Position numbers and translations under genes: made by a program. The notes below the pieces were generated by a model that saw nothing but the letters and a program-made list of their open reading frames with translations, had not been told where the DNA came from and made no database searches. Shown here piece after piece: positions 1 to 9,293 of a stretch of DNA of 44,106 bases (position 1 is its first letter; every line of letters starts with the position of its first letter). Source of the stretch: Choristocarpus tenellus KU-1152 (Eukaryota; Phaeophyceae); assembly GCA_964200185.2 (NCBI GenBank), contig CAXNAD020000026.1, positions 1 to 44,106 of the forward strand. Direction: 5' to 3'.

Positions 1-26
1 CAGATGTCACATACAAGGCCACATAA

Positions 27-264
27 ATGCCACACGAGTACCTGGGCGGCGAGACACCATGCGAGCGCCTGACTAGCAAGCCATTCAACTTCAAGCGGCT
101 TTGTGTGTTCGAGATGGAGTGCGAAGTAGGTGATCCTCGCCGGGCAAGACAGGGCAGGGCGTCACTGTGCTGGCACGTGTGGATCCCGCAGGAAGGTAAA
201 CTGATGACCTCCGCACAAGTGAAATTCCACCCTAAAGCCAAACTGCTGCAATCGGTGGGGAAGC
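27..264 (+). pseudogene. End of copia integrase, fragment
   Basis: The frame starting at 27 has the signature found at the end of copia integrases: a P-x-E-x-L-G-G-x-x-P-like stretch (HEYLGGETP), then an R-x-C-V-F block in place of the usual R-x-F-G-C, a basic stretch, and an F-H-P-K-A segment where the family has its V-x-F-x-E ending. The DDE catalytic part would lie to the left of the window. This frame (0) differs from the downstream reverse transcriptase frame (1), which already indicates a frameshift between the two. The assignment rests on order and weak motifs, so it is less certain than the reverse transcriptase and RNase H. Confidence 0.55.
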
Positions 265-422
265 TAGAGCTAGACACACTGGGGGGGGAAGTGAGATCGC
301 GACGACGCCATGAATATCGATGGCGGAGGCGAAGAGGAGTCGTTCGCAACAGGGGACGAGGCACACACGACTGGACATGCGAGCGGGAGCACTAGGTGTG
401 GGATCAAGACGCAAAGCGCTCA

Positions 423-602
423 GCACCCCACCAAGGTCAACAGATTTCTCCCAGGATGGGACAATGCCAGCGCATGGATAGGGCAGCGCCTGGCCCACAC
501 TCTGGATAGTGGGCACCCCACCAAGGTCAACAGATTTCTCCCAGGATGGGACAATGCCAGCGCATGGATAGGGCAGCGCCTGGCCCACACTCTGGATAGT
601 GG
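423..602 (+). repeat. Two tandem copies of a 90-bp unit inside the copia pol region
   Basis: Positions 423-512 and 513-602 appear identical. The unit is exactly 30 codons, so in the frame shared with the reverse transcriptase it repeats a 30-residue block beginning HPTKVNRFLPGW. It lies in the variable linker between integrase and reverse transcriptase. The perfect match suggests a recent duplication compared with the surrounding mutational decay. Confidence 0.9.
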
Positions 603-834
603 GCATCTTCCCGGCTGGAGCAGCACCAGCGGGTGGACTATACATCCCGGCTGTACGACCTGGAGGAGGGTGAAGAAACGGACATGAACCACTTCATGTC
701 AACCCCCATACAGCAGAACATCAACGACGTACTGCCTTATGGGTCTCATGGGGGAGGTGGCAACAGGTGCAGACGAGCCGTCTTCAACAAAGGAGGCCAT
801 GAGGAGGCTGGATACAGAGCAGCGGTAGGAGGCC

Positions 835-1834
835 ATGGAGAGGGAAATGACAGGGCTACGACAGAAGTGGACGTTTGGTGAAGAGGCCCTGCCCCAAGGG
901 AGGAAGGTGATCAAGACGCAATTCATCTTCAAAATCAAGCGCTGCGCGGGCGGGACATTGGAACGCCGTAGCTCGCGATTCGTGGGCCGCTGCTTCACAC
1001 AAAACGCAGGTGTGGACTTCTTCGAAATCTTCAGCCCGGTGGTGGGGTACGACACACTACGGAGTGTCATTTCTATTGCAGTGTACAGAGGCTGGAACAT
1101 TGACGCCCTGGACTTCACACAGGCCTACCTCAATGCAGACGTGCAGGAGAACGTCTGACTGGAGCTTCCGGACGGTCGCACCGTCAAGGCAGAGAAAGCA
1201 ATCCATGGGCTGAAGCAGTCAGCCATGGAATGGTATCACCAGCTACACGGCACCATCCTGACTGAAAAGTGGACGAGCAGTCAGCACGATGAGTGCCTCT
1301 ACTTCAGGAAGAGTGAAGACGGACGCATCACCATCCTCACCACCTAAGTGGACAACACTGCCACCACCGCGGACTTCACGGAGGAGATCCAGTGGATGAG
1401 GACATCACTGCTGGAGAAGTACGAGGGGAGGGACTTTGTCACACAGGACAAGCTAATTGGGGTGGGTATCACTGTGGGTGTTGACGGCATCACCCTCGAC
1501 CAACAGCTCTACGTGGAGAGCATCGTCATATCTGGGATGGACTCCACGAAAGTGCGGGACATATCTAGACCACTGGACCCCGGCATGGACCTCTCTGCCA
1601 GGCATGACAACGAGGAGGAGCTGAATCCCACCATCTACCCCTATCTCAGCATCCTCGGCCAACTCATGTTTGTAGCAAGCATGACTCGCCCGGACCTGAC
1701 CAACAGCGTTCGTGTACTGGGGCGCAGGGCGGCGTCTCCATGCATGCGGGACTGGTGCGGACTGCAACACGTTCTGCGCTATATGGCAGGGACACTGGAC
1801 GTCTACATTAATTATGGTCGGGGACTGGAGATAT
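835..1834 (+). pseudogene. Copia reverse transcriptase (RVT_2), broken by stops
   Basis: In frame 1 the copia reverse transcriptase blocks follow in order: W-x-F with LPQGRKVIKTQFIFKIK (family W..V..LP.g.k.i..kWvfkiK), then a GVDFFEIFSPVV block, then the catalytic motif A neighbourhood with LDFTQAYLNADVQENV. A TGA follows at 1156. The frame continues with LPDG and IHGLKQSAMEWY (family yGLkQs.r.W). A TAA at 1345 sits exactly at the first position of the YVDD catalytic motif and the last Asp of that motif reads Asn, so the active site is lost. The palm/thumb block with PYLSILGQLMFVASMTRPDL (family Y....G.LmYla..TRPDi) follows. Enzyme function would be cDNA synthesis; this copy cannot provide it. 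Confidence 0.9.
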
Positions 1835-1850
1835 GGAGGGAGGGGACAGA

Positions 1851-2172
1851 GAGCTCTTGGTGGGATATGGGGATTCCAACTGGGTCACCGACTCCCAAAG
1901 ACACAGGTGTGTCACGGGCTACCTACTGCTATCGAACGGATCGCTGATCGCCTGGCGCTCTAACCTTTAAGGCACTGTCAACCTCTCCACTGTAGGACCA
2001 GACTCCCTGGTTCTGTGACAACCACGGTGCTATCCAGGCGGGCAGCATCACAGGTTTCAACGGGAGAACCAAGCACGTGGACATGAAACTGAAGTGCAGC
2101 AGAGAATACGTGGATCAGAGTGTGTTCCACGTACGATACGTTCCTACATCAAAATAGCTGGCCGACATTGTG
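1851..2172 (+). pseudogene. Copia RNase H domain, frameshifted and with stops
   Basis: After a frame change near 1830, frame 0 reads the start of copia RNase H: GYGDSNWVTDSQRHRCVTGY, matching the family G-Y-x-D-x-D-W..d...r.S..Gy, with the second Asp replaced by Asn, then a segment ending in IAWRSN and a TAA at 1968. From 1996 the reading returns to frame 1: a CDNHGAI block (family cDN..ai), then GRTKHVDMKL (family RTKHIDi) and a VPTSK-stop-LADIVTKSL block, where TAG at 2155 stands where the family usually has Gln. RNase H would remove the RNA strand during element replication; here it is inactive. Confidence 0.88.
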
Positions 2173-2272
2173 ACTAAGTCTTTGAACAAGAACCTTCTGA
2201 TTTTTTGCATTCCGTGCTTTCGCATCGTGGGTGAGCTTTTGTCAGCAACTTTGCCGCACGCTCATGGGGGAG

Positions 2273-2652
2273 TGTGCAATATAGGCTTGTAAGTCTTTAG
2301 ATTCTTCTTAAAGTTTTTTTATAGCGAGTAGAATGTAACAAAGCTGTTGGCTGAGAGGCTTAATTGTCAATCACCTACCTCTGCACGGCCGGAGTCATGA
2401 GTTGAGTAGTCTCAATGGGCTCGTTCGTTTCTCTTTGGTTTGCTACAAGGGTTGATGCAGCTACAACTGACGCAGAACGGCTGATGCGGTGCGACCAACA
2501 CGGACACGTTCTGACATGTCTGCTGACGTGCGCAGGAGGTAGTAAGGCAGGGCACCCCCCCACCCCCCGAGGGATGGTGCTCACTCCACTAAATAATTTA
2601 TTCATCCATACCACACAAAGCAAAAACTCTATTCAAACAGCTCTTTTGCACA
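2273..2652 (+). repeat. 3' LTR of the copia element, 380 bp
   Basis: The LTR begins TGTGCA and ends TGCACA, a perfect 6-bp terminal inverted repeat, and follows directly on a purine-rich tract at 2265-2272. Its limits were fixed by comparison with the solo LTR at 2966-3346, which is homologous along its length in the opposite orientation and has the same ends. Well-conserved blocks include the GGCTTAATTGTCA segment and the stretch around 2585-2650. It should carry the polyadenylation site of the element and possibly a promoter, but I recognise no clear TATA box in it. Confidence 0.88.
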
Positions 2653-2960
2653 GTATCCACACTGCGGTTCTATTCTTATTCGCAGATAGACATCACAACC
2701 GAGTTCAAGCACACTCACTATTCATGACTGCAAAACCAAGCACAGCTTGAAATGTCTCTGACTAGTCTGTAGGGATGAGGAATATGATGTGTTGATTACT
2801 TGACGGGTTTTGATGAGGATGAGAGTAGCTGGGAGGGAAGCCTGTATCGAAGATTCAGAAAGCTGAGCCTACTTTCCTCCTCAAATAGTTAGGTGAGATG
2901 AAGATACAGGCTGATATTTTTGATGCTCTACGGCATAGGTATGTTGGATACTTTTTTCTG
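2653..2960. other. Spacer between the two LTRs, no gene seen
   Basis: No coding or repeat signal is visible here. The first five bases (GTATC) are the presumed right target-site duplication of the copia element, and positions 2961-2965 (ATACG) that follow are the left duplication of the solo LTR. Confidence 0.6.
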
Positions 2961-2965
2961 ATACG

Positions 2966-3346
2966 TGTGCAAAAAGAGCTGTTCGAATAGAGTTTTTGCT
3001 TTATGTGGTATGAATGAATTTATAAGCGGAGTGAACACCATCCATCGAGGTTGGGGGAGCTCTGCCTCGTTATCTATTGCGCACATCAGCAGACGCGTCA
3101 GAACGTTTCTGTGTTTCAGTCTCACTACATCACTCGTTCTGCGTCACTACTACAATGTCAGACGTTCTGCGTCAGCCACTTTACCTTCAGCAATAAAAAA
3201 TCATGCCATTTAGATTCGTACCTATTACTCTGGGTGTATGGAAATAAGTCAATGACAATTAAGCCACTCAGTCAACAATTCCGTTACATGATACTACTTA
3301 CCAAAAAAGACATAAGAACCTATAGACTACCACCCTCTATTGCACA
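2966..3346 (-). mobile_element. Solo copia LTR, 381 bp, inverted relative to the neighbouring element
   Basis: Read on the minus strand this segment starts TGTGCAATA and ends TTTTTGCACA, the same ends as the LTR at 2273-2652, and the two are alignable from end to end with scattered substitutions and small indels. It is flanked by a perfect 5-bp direct repeat, ATACG, at 2961-2965 and 3347-3351. That is the target-site duplication size of copia integration. There is no primer-binding site or purine tract beside it, so it is a solo LTR left by LTR-LTR recombination. The pair makes a large imperfect inverted repeat, about 380 bp per arm with a 313-bp spacer. Confidence 0.92.
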
Positions 3347-4510
3347 ATACGTTGATTAATCGAGCTTGCTTCTCTATTTGGTAGGTGGTCTGGGCTCTGA
3401 GAATGTTGTGGACAGGTCATGCTGTGGGCGCAGTGTGGTAGGAGTCGTATTGTGCTGGTGGACTTGGTACTGTCAAATACCTATTTTAAAGGGGGAACAA
3501 TAGTGCTGACTGGGAGAAGCTGTTCAACAGTACTACAATATATTTTACGTAGTGATCCCCAACCCATGCCTAGCACCTCCCCTACATCCACTAACGCCAT
3601 GTGTATTCATCCTTCTATTGGTGCGTTTTGATCTTCTTTTGAGCTGCCATCTATTAATAGCTCGTTTGAGGAACTTATTCTGTGGTGTCAGCCCTAAAGA
3701 CAACCTCTCAAAATATTTGGCAAGTGTTACTAGTATTAGGACACCCATTGAAAGAACAAGGAGCCAGTTCCAAAGCTTGATATTATTTTTCCTGTCCACA
3801 AAAGCATGCACACAGCAGCAAGGTGATGTACACCTTGACCAGCTTGTACAAGTTCAACTCAAGCTTTCCATCACAGACTGAAAGCTCACAAGTCACAAAC
3901 AATTTTACCAATTCATCATTGTTGCGCTTGCAATCCTTCTCCTCTTGTTAACTGCCCTTTTCCTCTGTTTAGTCAAGCTCTTCTAGATTCTCCTTCTACA
4001 CCTGCTGTACTCCATATGATCAGACTCGGGCGTTGGGTAGTGTGGATTCTAATGGCATGCAAGAAGAGCTTGTGAACATCACCCTATTGTAGCATCCTGC
4101 ATGACAAGCATGCCTCATCCCACTCAACAAGGAGTGTTTTTCTCAGTTGACCAATGGTGGAAACCCTGAGTGCTCTCTAGTATAGTGTAGTGATCAGCAA
4201 TGCTACAAGGTTTTCCTAAATTCACTCACATCTTTATCCAATGTTGGAAAACCCTGGGCTCAAATATGGAAATTTCAGTGAGGATCTTCACGTCACCCAA
4301 CAGATTGGGGAGTACTTTCTTGAGGTATGTCAGTCAACTGTTTTATAACAATGATCCCCATGCATGATTTCAGCTCAACTGGTTATGACACATTTGACCC
4401 CTGAATGTTGATGGATGCAGGACCACAGCAATGTGTCAGATGCCAGACCAAGGAGAGCAAAAGTTAATGTGTGAAAATGCAACAGGCATAACCAACATAG
4501 AGAAACAGCC

Positions 4511-4549
4511 AACAGCAAACAGCAAACAGCAAACAGCAAACAGCAAACA
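4511..4549 (+). repeat. Heptanucleotide microsatellite (AACAGCA)5
   Basis: Five perfect tandem copies of AACAGCA occupy 4511-4545 and a partial copy follows to 4549. Seven is not a multiple of three, so length change here would shift any reading frame, which argues against the surrounding open frame being a gene. Confidence 0.92.
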
Positions 4550-4847
4550 ACCCACAATCCAACATGCTTTTCGCTGTGCCTTAATATTCCAACAAATGTG
4601 GACATGCCCAGACTACAAATGTATGGAAACCAAAACTTCAGGAGCTGGTACGTTTCACATCTTTGTCCAACCACATGAGGATCACCCATTGAAGAAGATT
4701 GTATCAGCTATAACGTTCTCCTGTTCATCCGTTGCTTGTTTGGAACTTTGTATAGCTTCACTGCTCAGTCCACTTCCACCTCCACTACCATATCTACAGC
4801 CCCCTGTGAACATGGTGAAACCCACTAGCCTGCCTTTTCACTACATC

Positions 4848-4937
4848 TTTCATTTTTCTTTCCCCTTCTGTGTGTTGGTGTCATCACAAAAATTTCACTT
4901 TTCTTTCCCCTTCTGTGTGTTGGTATCATCACAAAAA
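4848..4937 (+). repeat. Tandem duplication of a 45-bp unit
   Basis: Copies at 4848-4892 and 4893-4937 differ at only about two positions. The unit is pyrimidine-rich, with a TTTCTTTCCCCTTCTG core. It is one of several recent-looking short tandem duplications in this window. Confidence 0.88.
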
Positions 4938-6429
4938 GATTTATTCAAGTCAGAGGTCTGCTTTGTCCATCATCTCTAGTACCGGGTGCTGCACCCACCT
5001 CCACAACGGAGGTATGTACTCCAGACAGTTTAGCATCTCTATCTAGTATTGGGGCCAGGAAGCTGGCCGTTACCTGAACTCAACACAGAGTCAGTCCACT
5101 CTCTATCTACCCTCTACATGGTTCCTCTTCCAAGTACAGTGTTAAGCCCACCACAACATGTGTCGAATCATCTCACATATGCAGCTTTGCACAAAAAGGT
5201 CAATCAAATATTGCGTTATCCCATATTCATCTCATACAAAAAAGCAAGCTGCCATTCAACAGGGAGTAGAGGCACCTACCACCCCCATGCTGCAGGCTCC
5301 TGTGTCTGTTGACTTAGACTTACCTTCGGTGTATTATGTATGACCCTGGTTGGTTCTGGGTTCTGAGTTATTGTCCTGGCCACTAACTACATGGTACCTC
5401 CAACCACCACCTACGAGTCCTCAGTTTCAATAATTTCTGATAAGAAAAGACAAAATTGGGAGACAAACATGTTTCTGTGGGTGGTATTGCCACTAACATA
5501 AACACCTAAGATCTCCAATTTAGCCTCAAAATCGTCGAGCAGCATTTTTTCCCTATACTTCATTCTGTGATGGGTGGGTGGGTACATGTGGCTGTCACCT
5601 TTTCACATTGGAGCCCATTCAAACAAGATGTTAGTTTTATTTTCAAATTTCAACTAACTACTAAGTCAAGGAGGAAGGTATGGCAACACAGACAGGTAGG
5701 TAGAAGGGACTGGGTGCAGTAAGGCTATAGTTAAAGATGTTCACCCCTATACCTCAGTGATTTCTTATCTTGAGATAAATATTTGTTCATAATATTTAAT
5801 ATTTGGAAGTATTTATTATCAAGTGGTGGTTCCTCTACCCCTATATCACAAAAACCACAACACACCTCATCTTCTATGCAAAATATGGACATGGTAATAG
5901 CCTCTGTCAAGTAACGAATTACACACATTTTGGAGTGATTAGAGGGGTGGAGAACCAGAGTCCAGGGGACAGTAAATTGCAATGGGAGCAATATTGATAA
6001 TGACAATAGTAACAGTAACTACAATGGTAACCCAACATCACATTTTTTGCCTGGCCCAGGTCAACAAGTTTTGTCCAACAAGTGAGTTAAGCATAGCAGC
6101 CAGTCTGGCAAACTGCCTAGTCTTGTGTATACTCAGTGTGTTGTGTCTGCAGCAAGGCAGACTAAAAAATAATATATGGTACGAGATTTTCACCTTGCAA
6201 CCAAAACTAGGCACATGATCAATCTCTGCATCAGCACCTTTCCACCTACATATGCCATGTTTTTGATACATTCAGGTATCATCAAATGGTACTTCTGAGT
6301 GTGAACGATAAGATGAAGGACAACATCAAGTCTACAACTTTCAAATAGATCCTACAACGGTTCTCTAAGTTTAATTCTGCACTGTTCCTGCCACTTTGAT
6401 CCTAGAAGAAATATCCAGCAGGGTGCACC

Positions 6430-7730
6430 ATGGCATCTGACCTGGAGCTGCAGGGAGACCTGCTCAATGATCCACTTGATGTATACGCGGAAGCAGATTG
6501 TGCAGCTTCATGTCCAGATCCCGATATATCTAGCATTGTCCCTTTATATTCTCTCTCCAGCTCTGACCAAGAGAAGGAACTGTACAGATTGGAGCAGGTT
6601 CATTTGTTGTGGTTTGCGAAGGAAGGCATTGAGTGTGGGCATCATCAGAATGTGTTCAAGGTTCTTCCCAAATATTCAAGTTTGGATGTCTTGAGACAGG
6701 AGCTCACGAAAACAGTGCTTGTAGGAAGATGGAGAGTTTGGTCTCAAGCTATGGAAAAGAAAAGGCTACCCTGAAAACTGATGAGGTAGACAAGGTATTG
6801 CAGGTTGCTCAATTGCCATTACTAGCCATTTTTGCCATATTACTGTAACTTTGAATTTGACGGCACAATTTGTCGGCAGAGAAACGTTTCAAGTGTCTCC
6901 CTGATAGAAATTTGCAACACAGTATATAAGCTGATACAGGTGAGTGGAGTGCCTAATGTACTTGAGTTTCAACATAGAGTCGCACCTCATTACAGAGGTT
7001 GCAAAGTTTGGCAAGGAGGTATCTTGGAGGAACTGAGACCAATTCAGAGCAACTACCTGACGAACGTTCTTTGGTAATATATTTGTCAACTGCTAATACA
7101 TTTCACATAGAGGAGTTTCAAACATGACAAAGAAAGAACACATATGTTTCATTCTTCAGTATCACACACATGACAGAATGTGTTACATGCTTTTCAATTT
7201 TTACATGTGTATGCTGACTGGCTTGCACAACAAATTCCATGTCTAACAAATTTCATTTTAAGTTTCAAACTTACAATAAATTCACAATTCATGTGTAAAG
7301 CACCCAGCTTGACCTGAATAACCTGGGAAGGTGTGACTCAAGTTGAGATATGACCAGACCTCGTTGAAATATTCCTCAAGTCAGCCTGGAATATTGAAGT
7401 CATTGAAGACTATGACCTGGGTCTGTTCAATGTATTTCCCTGAGTCGGCTTGCTGGCCCGACCCCAATAAAATCCCCAAGATTCCGATCCAGCCCTGCTA
7501 ACAATATATTTTTTAAGTTGGCTCCTGCCCCAACCTCAACAAAATCCTAAAGGACCTGGTATGATCCCATTAGCAACATTATCACAGGTTCAGCTTGCAG
7601 TCTGCCATAAACTCGTGTGATTATGCCCTGCAAGTGGAGCATCCAAAGCTGACTGGCGAGCCAGGGTGTGTAGTTTACACATTCAACAATCAGTACCTGA
7701 ACAAACTTCTCCCTACTAAATCACTGGCAT
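6430..7730 (+). CDS. Unidentified intron-containing gene, first three exons
   Basis: I do not recognise this protein. Proposed exons are 6430-6720 (97 codons, ATG in a good context, GCACCATGG), 6880-6939 (20 codons) and 7601-7730 (43 codons plus one base). Each is bordered by plausible splice sites (donors GTAGGA, GTGAGT and GTATGT; acceptors CGGCAG and TTGCAG), and the first two introns join in phase 0 without a stop. Exon 1 is acidic at its start and then has a helical stretch (SSSDQEKELYRLEQVHLLWF). Exon 3 has VVYTFNNQYLNKLLP. No signal peptide or membrane segment is seen. The gene would continue past 7731, but I could not place a reliable next exon. Phase agreement and strong donors favour a real gene; the lack of a known domain leaves doubt. 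Confidence 0.42.
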
Positions 7731-9293
7731 GTATGTAGATTATGGTTGATGTCACAATAATATACTCACAAGGTACAAACCAACCCAACCTCTTTATCCA
7801 TTTCATGACTGCAGCCCAAAGGCTAGGTAAGCACCATACTACATGTCTACAGAGAAAATGGAAAGGCTTCTCCAGACCATATATGTATCATGAAAGTTGC
7901 AGGTAAAAAAACTCTGGCTTTACAGGAAAAAAAAAACTTTCCTAGCTTCTAGTTGTTTCATCTTTTCCAAAGAAACAAAACAGGAAAATAATCAGGGTCT
8001 TGCATAGGGCTGGGAAACGTGAAGGGTCCGCAATCCGTTCTATGGATTATGTGGGTCTTCATAAATCTGAAAGGTTCTGTCCAGCAGGGCCTTCAACTAT
8101 TTATGTTCAGTCCAATCTTGTGCCAGCCTGTAACCATGTTAACTCGACCTGGCTACTACACAGAAAATATATCAGTTGCAGCAGAACCACCTACTTCCAT
8201 AGGGCTTACTCAATCAAAATTCCTAGTCAGTGACACTTGATCATTCAAAATCTTGTTTCAATAATCCTCAAGACCTTACTAAATGTTACATATTTTTCAA
8301 GTTTTCTACTGGGCCTATGTAAATATTTCTGAAATTTCCAGTCCCGAGTCATCAACAATTTCTGCAGTCCAGTTTAGAGTTCAGTCTGGTTCTGAAATTC
8401 TGATAGTTCCAATTCAGGGCTGTCAGATATTGTACAGCACTGTTGGTGGGTCAGCCGTTGACCCCCTGACCTGGACCAGACTCCAGACCTATTACCTGCC
8501 TGCCCGATGAAAGACCTTGGAAAATATGGGTTTTCAACCCCAGTCACTTAGTGGACAAAAGTTATTCCACTTCTGCCACCTTTCTATCCACTGCGTCTTC
8601 TAGTTATCTGTGACTCTATACAAGTGCTGGCACAAAAACATCGTGTTATAGAGTAGTATCTACAATGTTAAAATATCATGAGTACAAACCCTTCCAAAAC
8701 CTCTTCCAGACACATAACGATCTTCGTCGAACAACCATAGCTCAAAAAAAAAAAAGTGTGGGGGGGGAGGTTACATTCTGACCACCCTCTGTTCAATAAA
8801 TTCACTCTAGAATGAATCCAGGGACAGGTGTGACAGATCACTTGTATACTTTCCCACACCCGTACAATAGTGAAGACAAATGCTTTGTAACTGGGACAAA
8901 TGAGGGCCCAAAGAAGATTGAAAAATAGTCTTTATTAAAAATATGAAAAGACTTCACTCAAGGAGAAGGGAGCATAGAGCTTTAGTATACCGAATCATGG
9001 CATCAAATAGTGGACTCGTCATTTCACTTCACTCGACTTCACTATTCTCATCTCTCCCAAAGGAGGACAATGTTTGCAAAGTAGAGACAAACACCCTTGT
9101 GAAAAGATACTAAAAAGACAAGTCGGTCCAGACTGCCCTTGTCATTTACATGGAAAGATTGCTGCATGACTATTCTGTGGATCTTGAGAATGTGTTGTTC
9201 TAACTCAGCAACTCACCACAAAAGTCAACTAACTCTAAGATGCATGAGGGTGCAGAGGTGTGCATTCACACAAGGATCTAACAAGCAAGATAT
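7731..9293. other. Possible rest of the unidentified gene and 3' flank of VPS52
   Basis: A short possible exon is seen near 7858-7902 (after a CTACAG acceptor, before GCAGGTAAAA), but its phase does not fit the preceding exon. The right part is the 3' untranslated side of VPS52. It contains AATAAA on the minus strand at 8931-8936, about 360 bases past the VPS52 stop, and an A-run at 8744-8754. Confidence 0.4.
8931..8936 (-). terminator. AATAAA, candidate poly(A) signal of VPS52
   Basis: The plus strand reads TTTATT here, that is AATAAA on the minus strand. It lies about 360 bases downstream of the VPS52 stop codon at 9294. It is the canonical eukaryotic hexamer, but in AT-rich DNA it can occur by chance. 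Confidence 0.4.

Larger units (their letters stand above)
1..2652 (+). mobile_element. Ty1/copia LTR retrotransposon, degenerate, 5' part outside the window
   Basis: The order is end of integrase, reverse transcriptase, RNase H, purine tract and 3' LTR. This is the copia order, with reverse transcriptase after integrase. The element enters from the left edge, so its gag, protease, integrase core and 5' LTR are not visible. The coding part is interrupted by stops at 1156, 1345, 1968 and 2155 and changes frame at least twice, so it cannot make Pol. A short purine-rich tract, 2265-2272, lies directly before the LTR, which begins TGTGCA at 2273 and ends TGCACA at 2652. The bases after it (2653-2657, GTATC) would be the right target-site duplication; the left one lies outside. 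It is a resident, dead or dying copy of a plant/protist-type copia element. Confidence 0.9.
3352..6429. other. Intergenic region without supported genes
   Basis: Open frames are present, the longest 4431-4979 on the plus strand (182 codons), but they carry no recognisable domain, and that one is filled by two local tandem repeats (4511-4549 and 4848-4937). I found no set of exons with matching splice sites and conserved sequence. The region is AT-rich with scattered T- and A-runs. It may contain regulatory or untranslated sequence of the gene starting at 6430. Confidence 0.5.

Noticed and set aside
4431-4979. A 182-codon open frame on the plus strand
   Set aside because: It has no domain and is filled by a 7-bp microsatellite and a 45-bp duplication.
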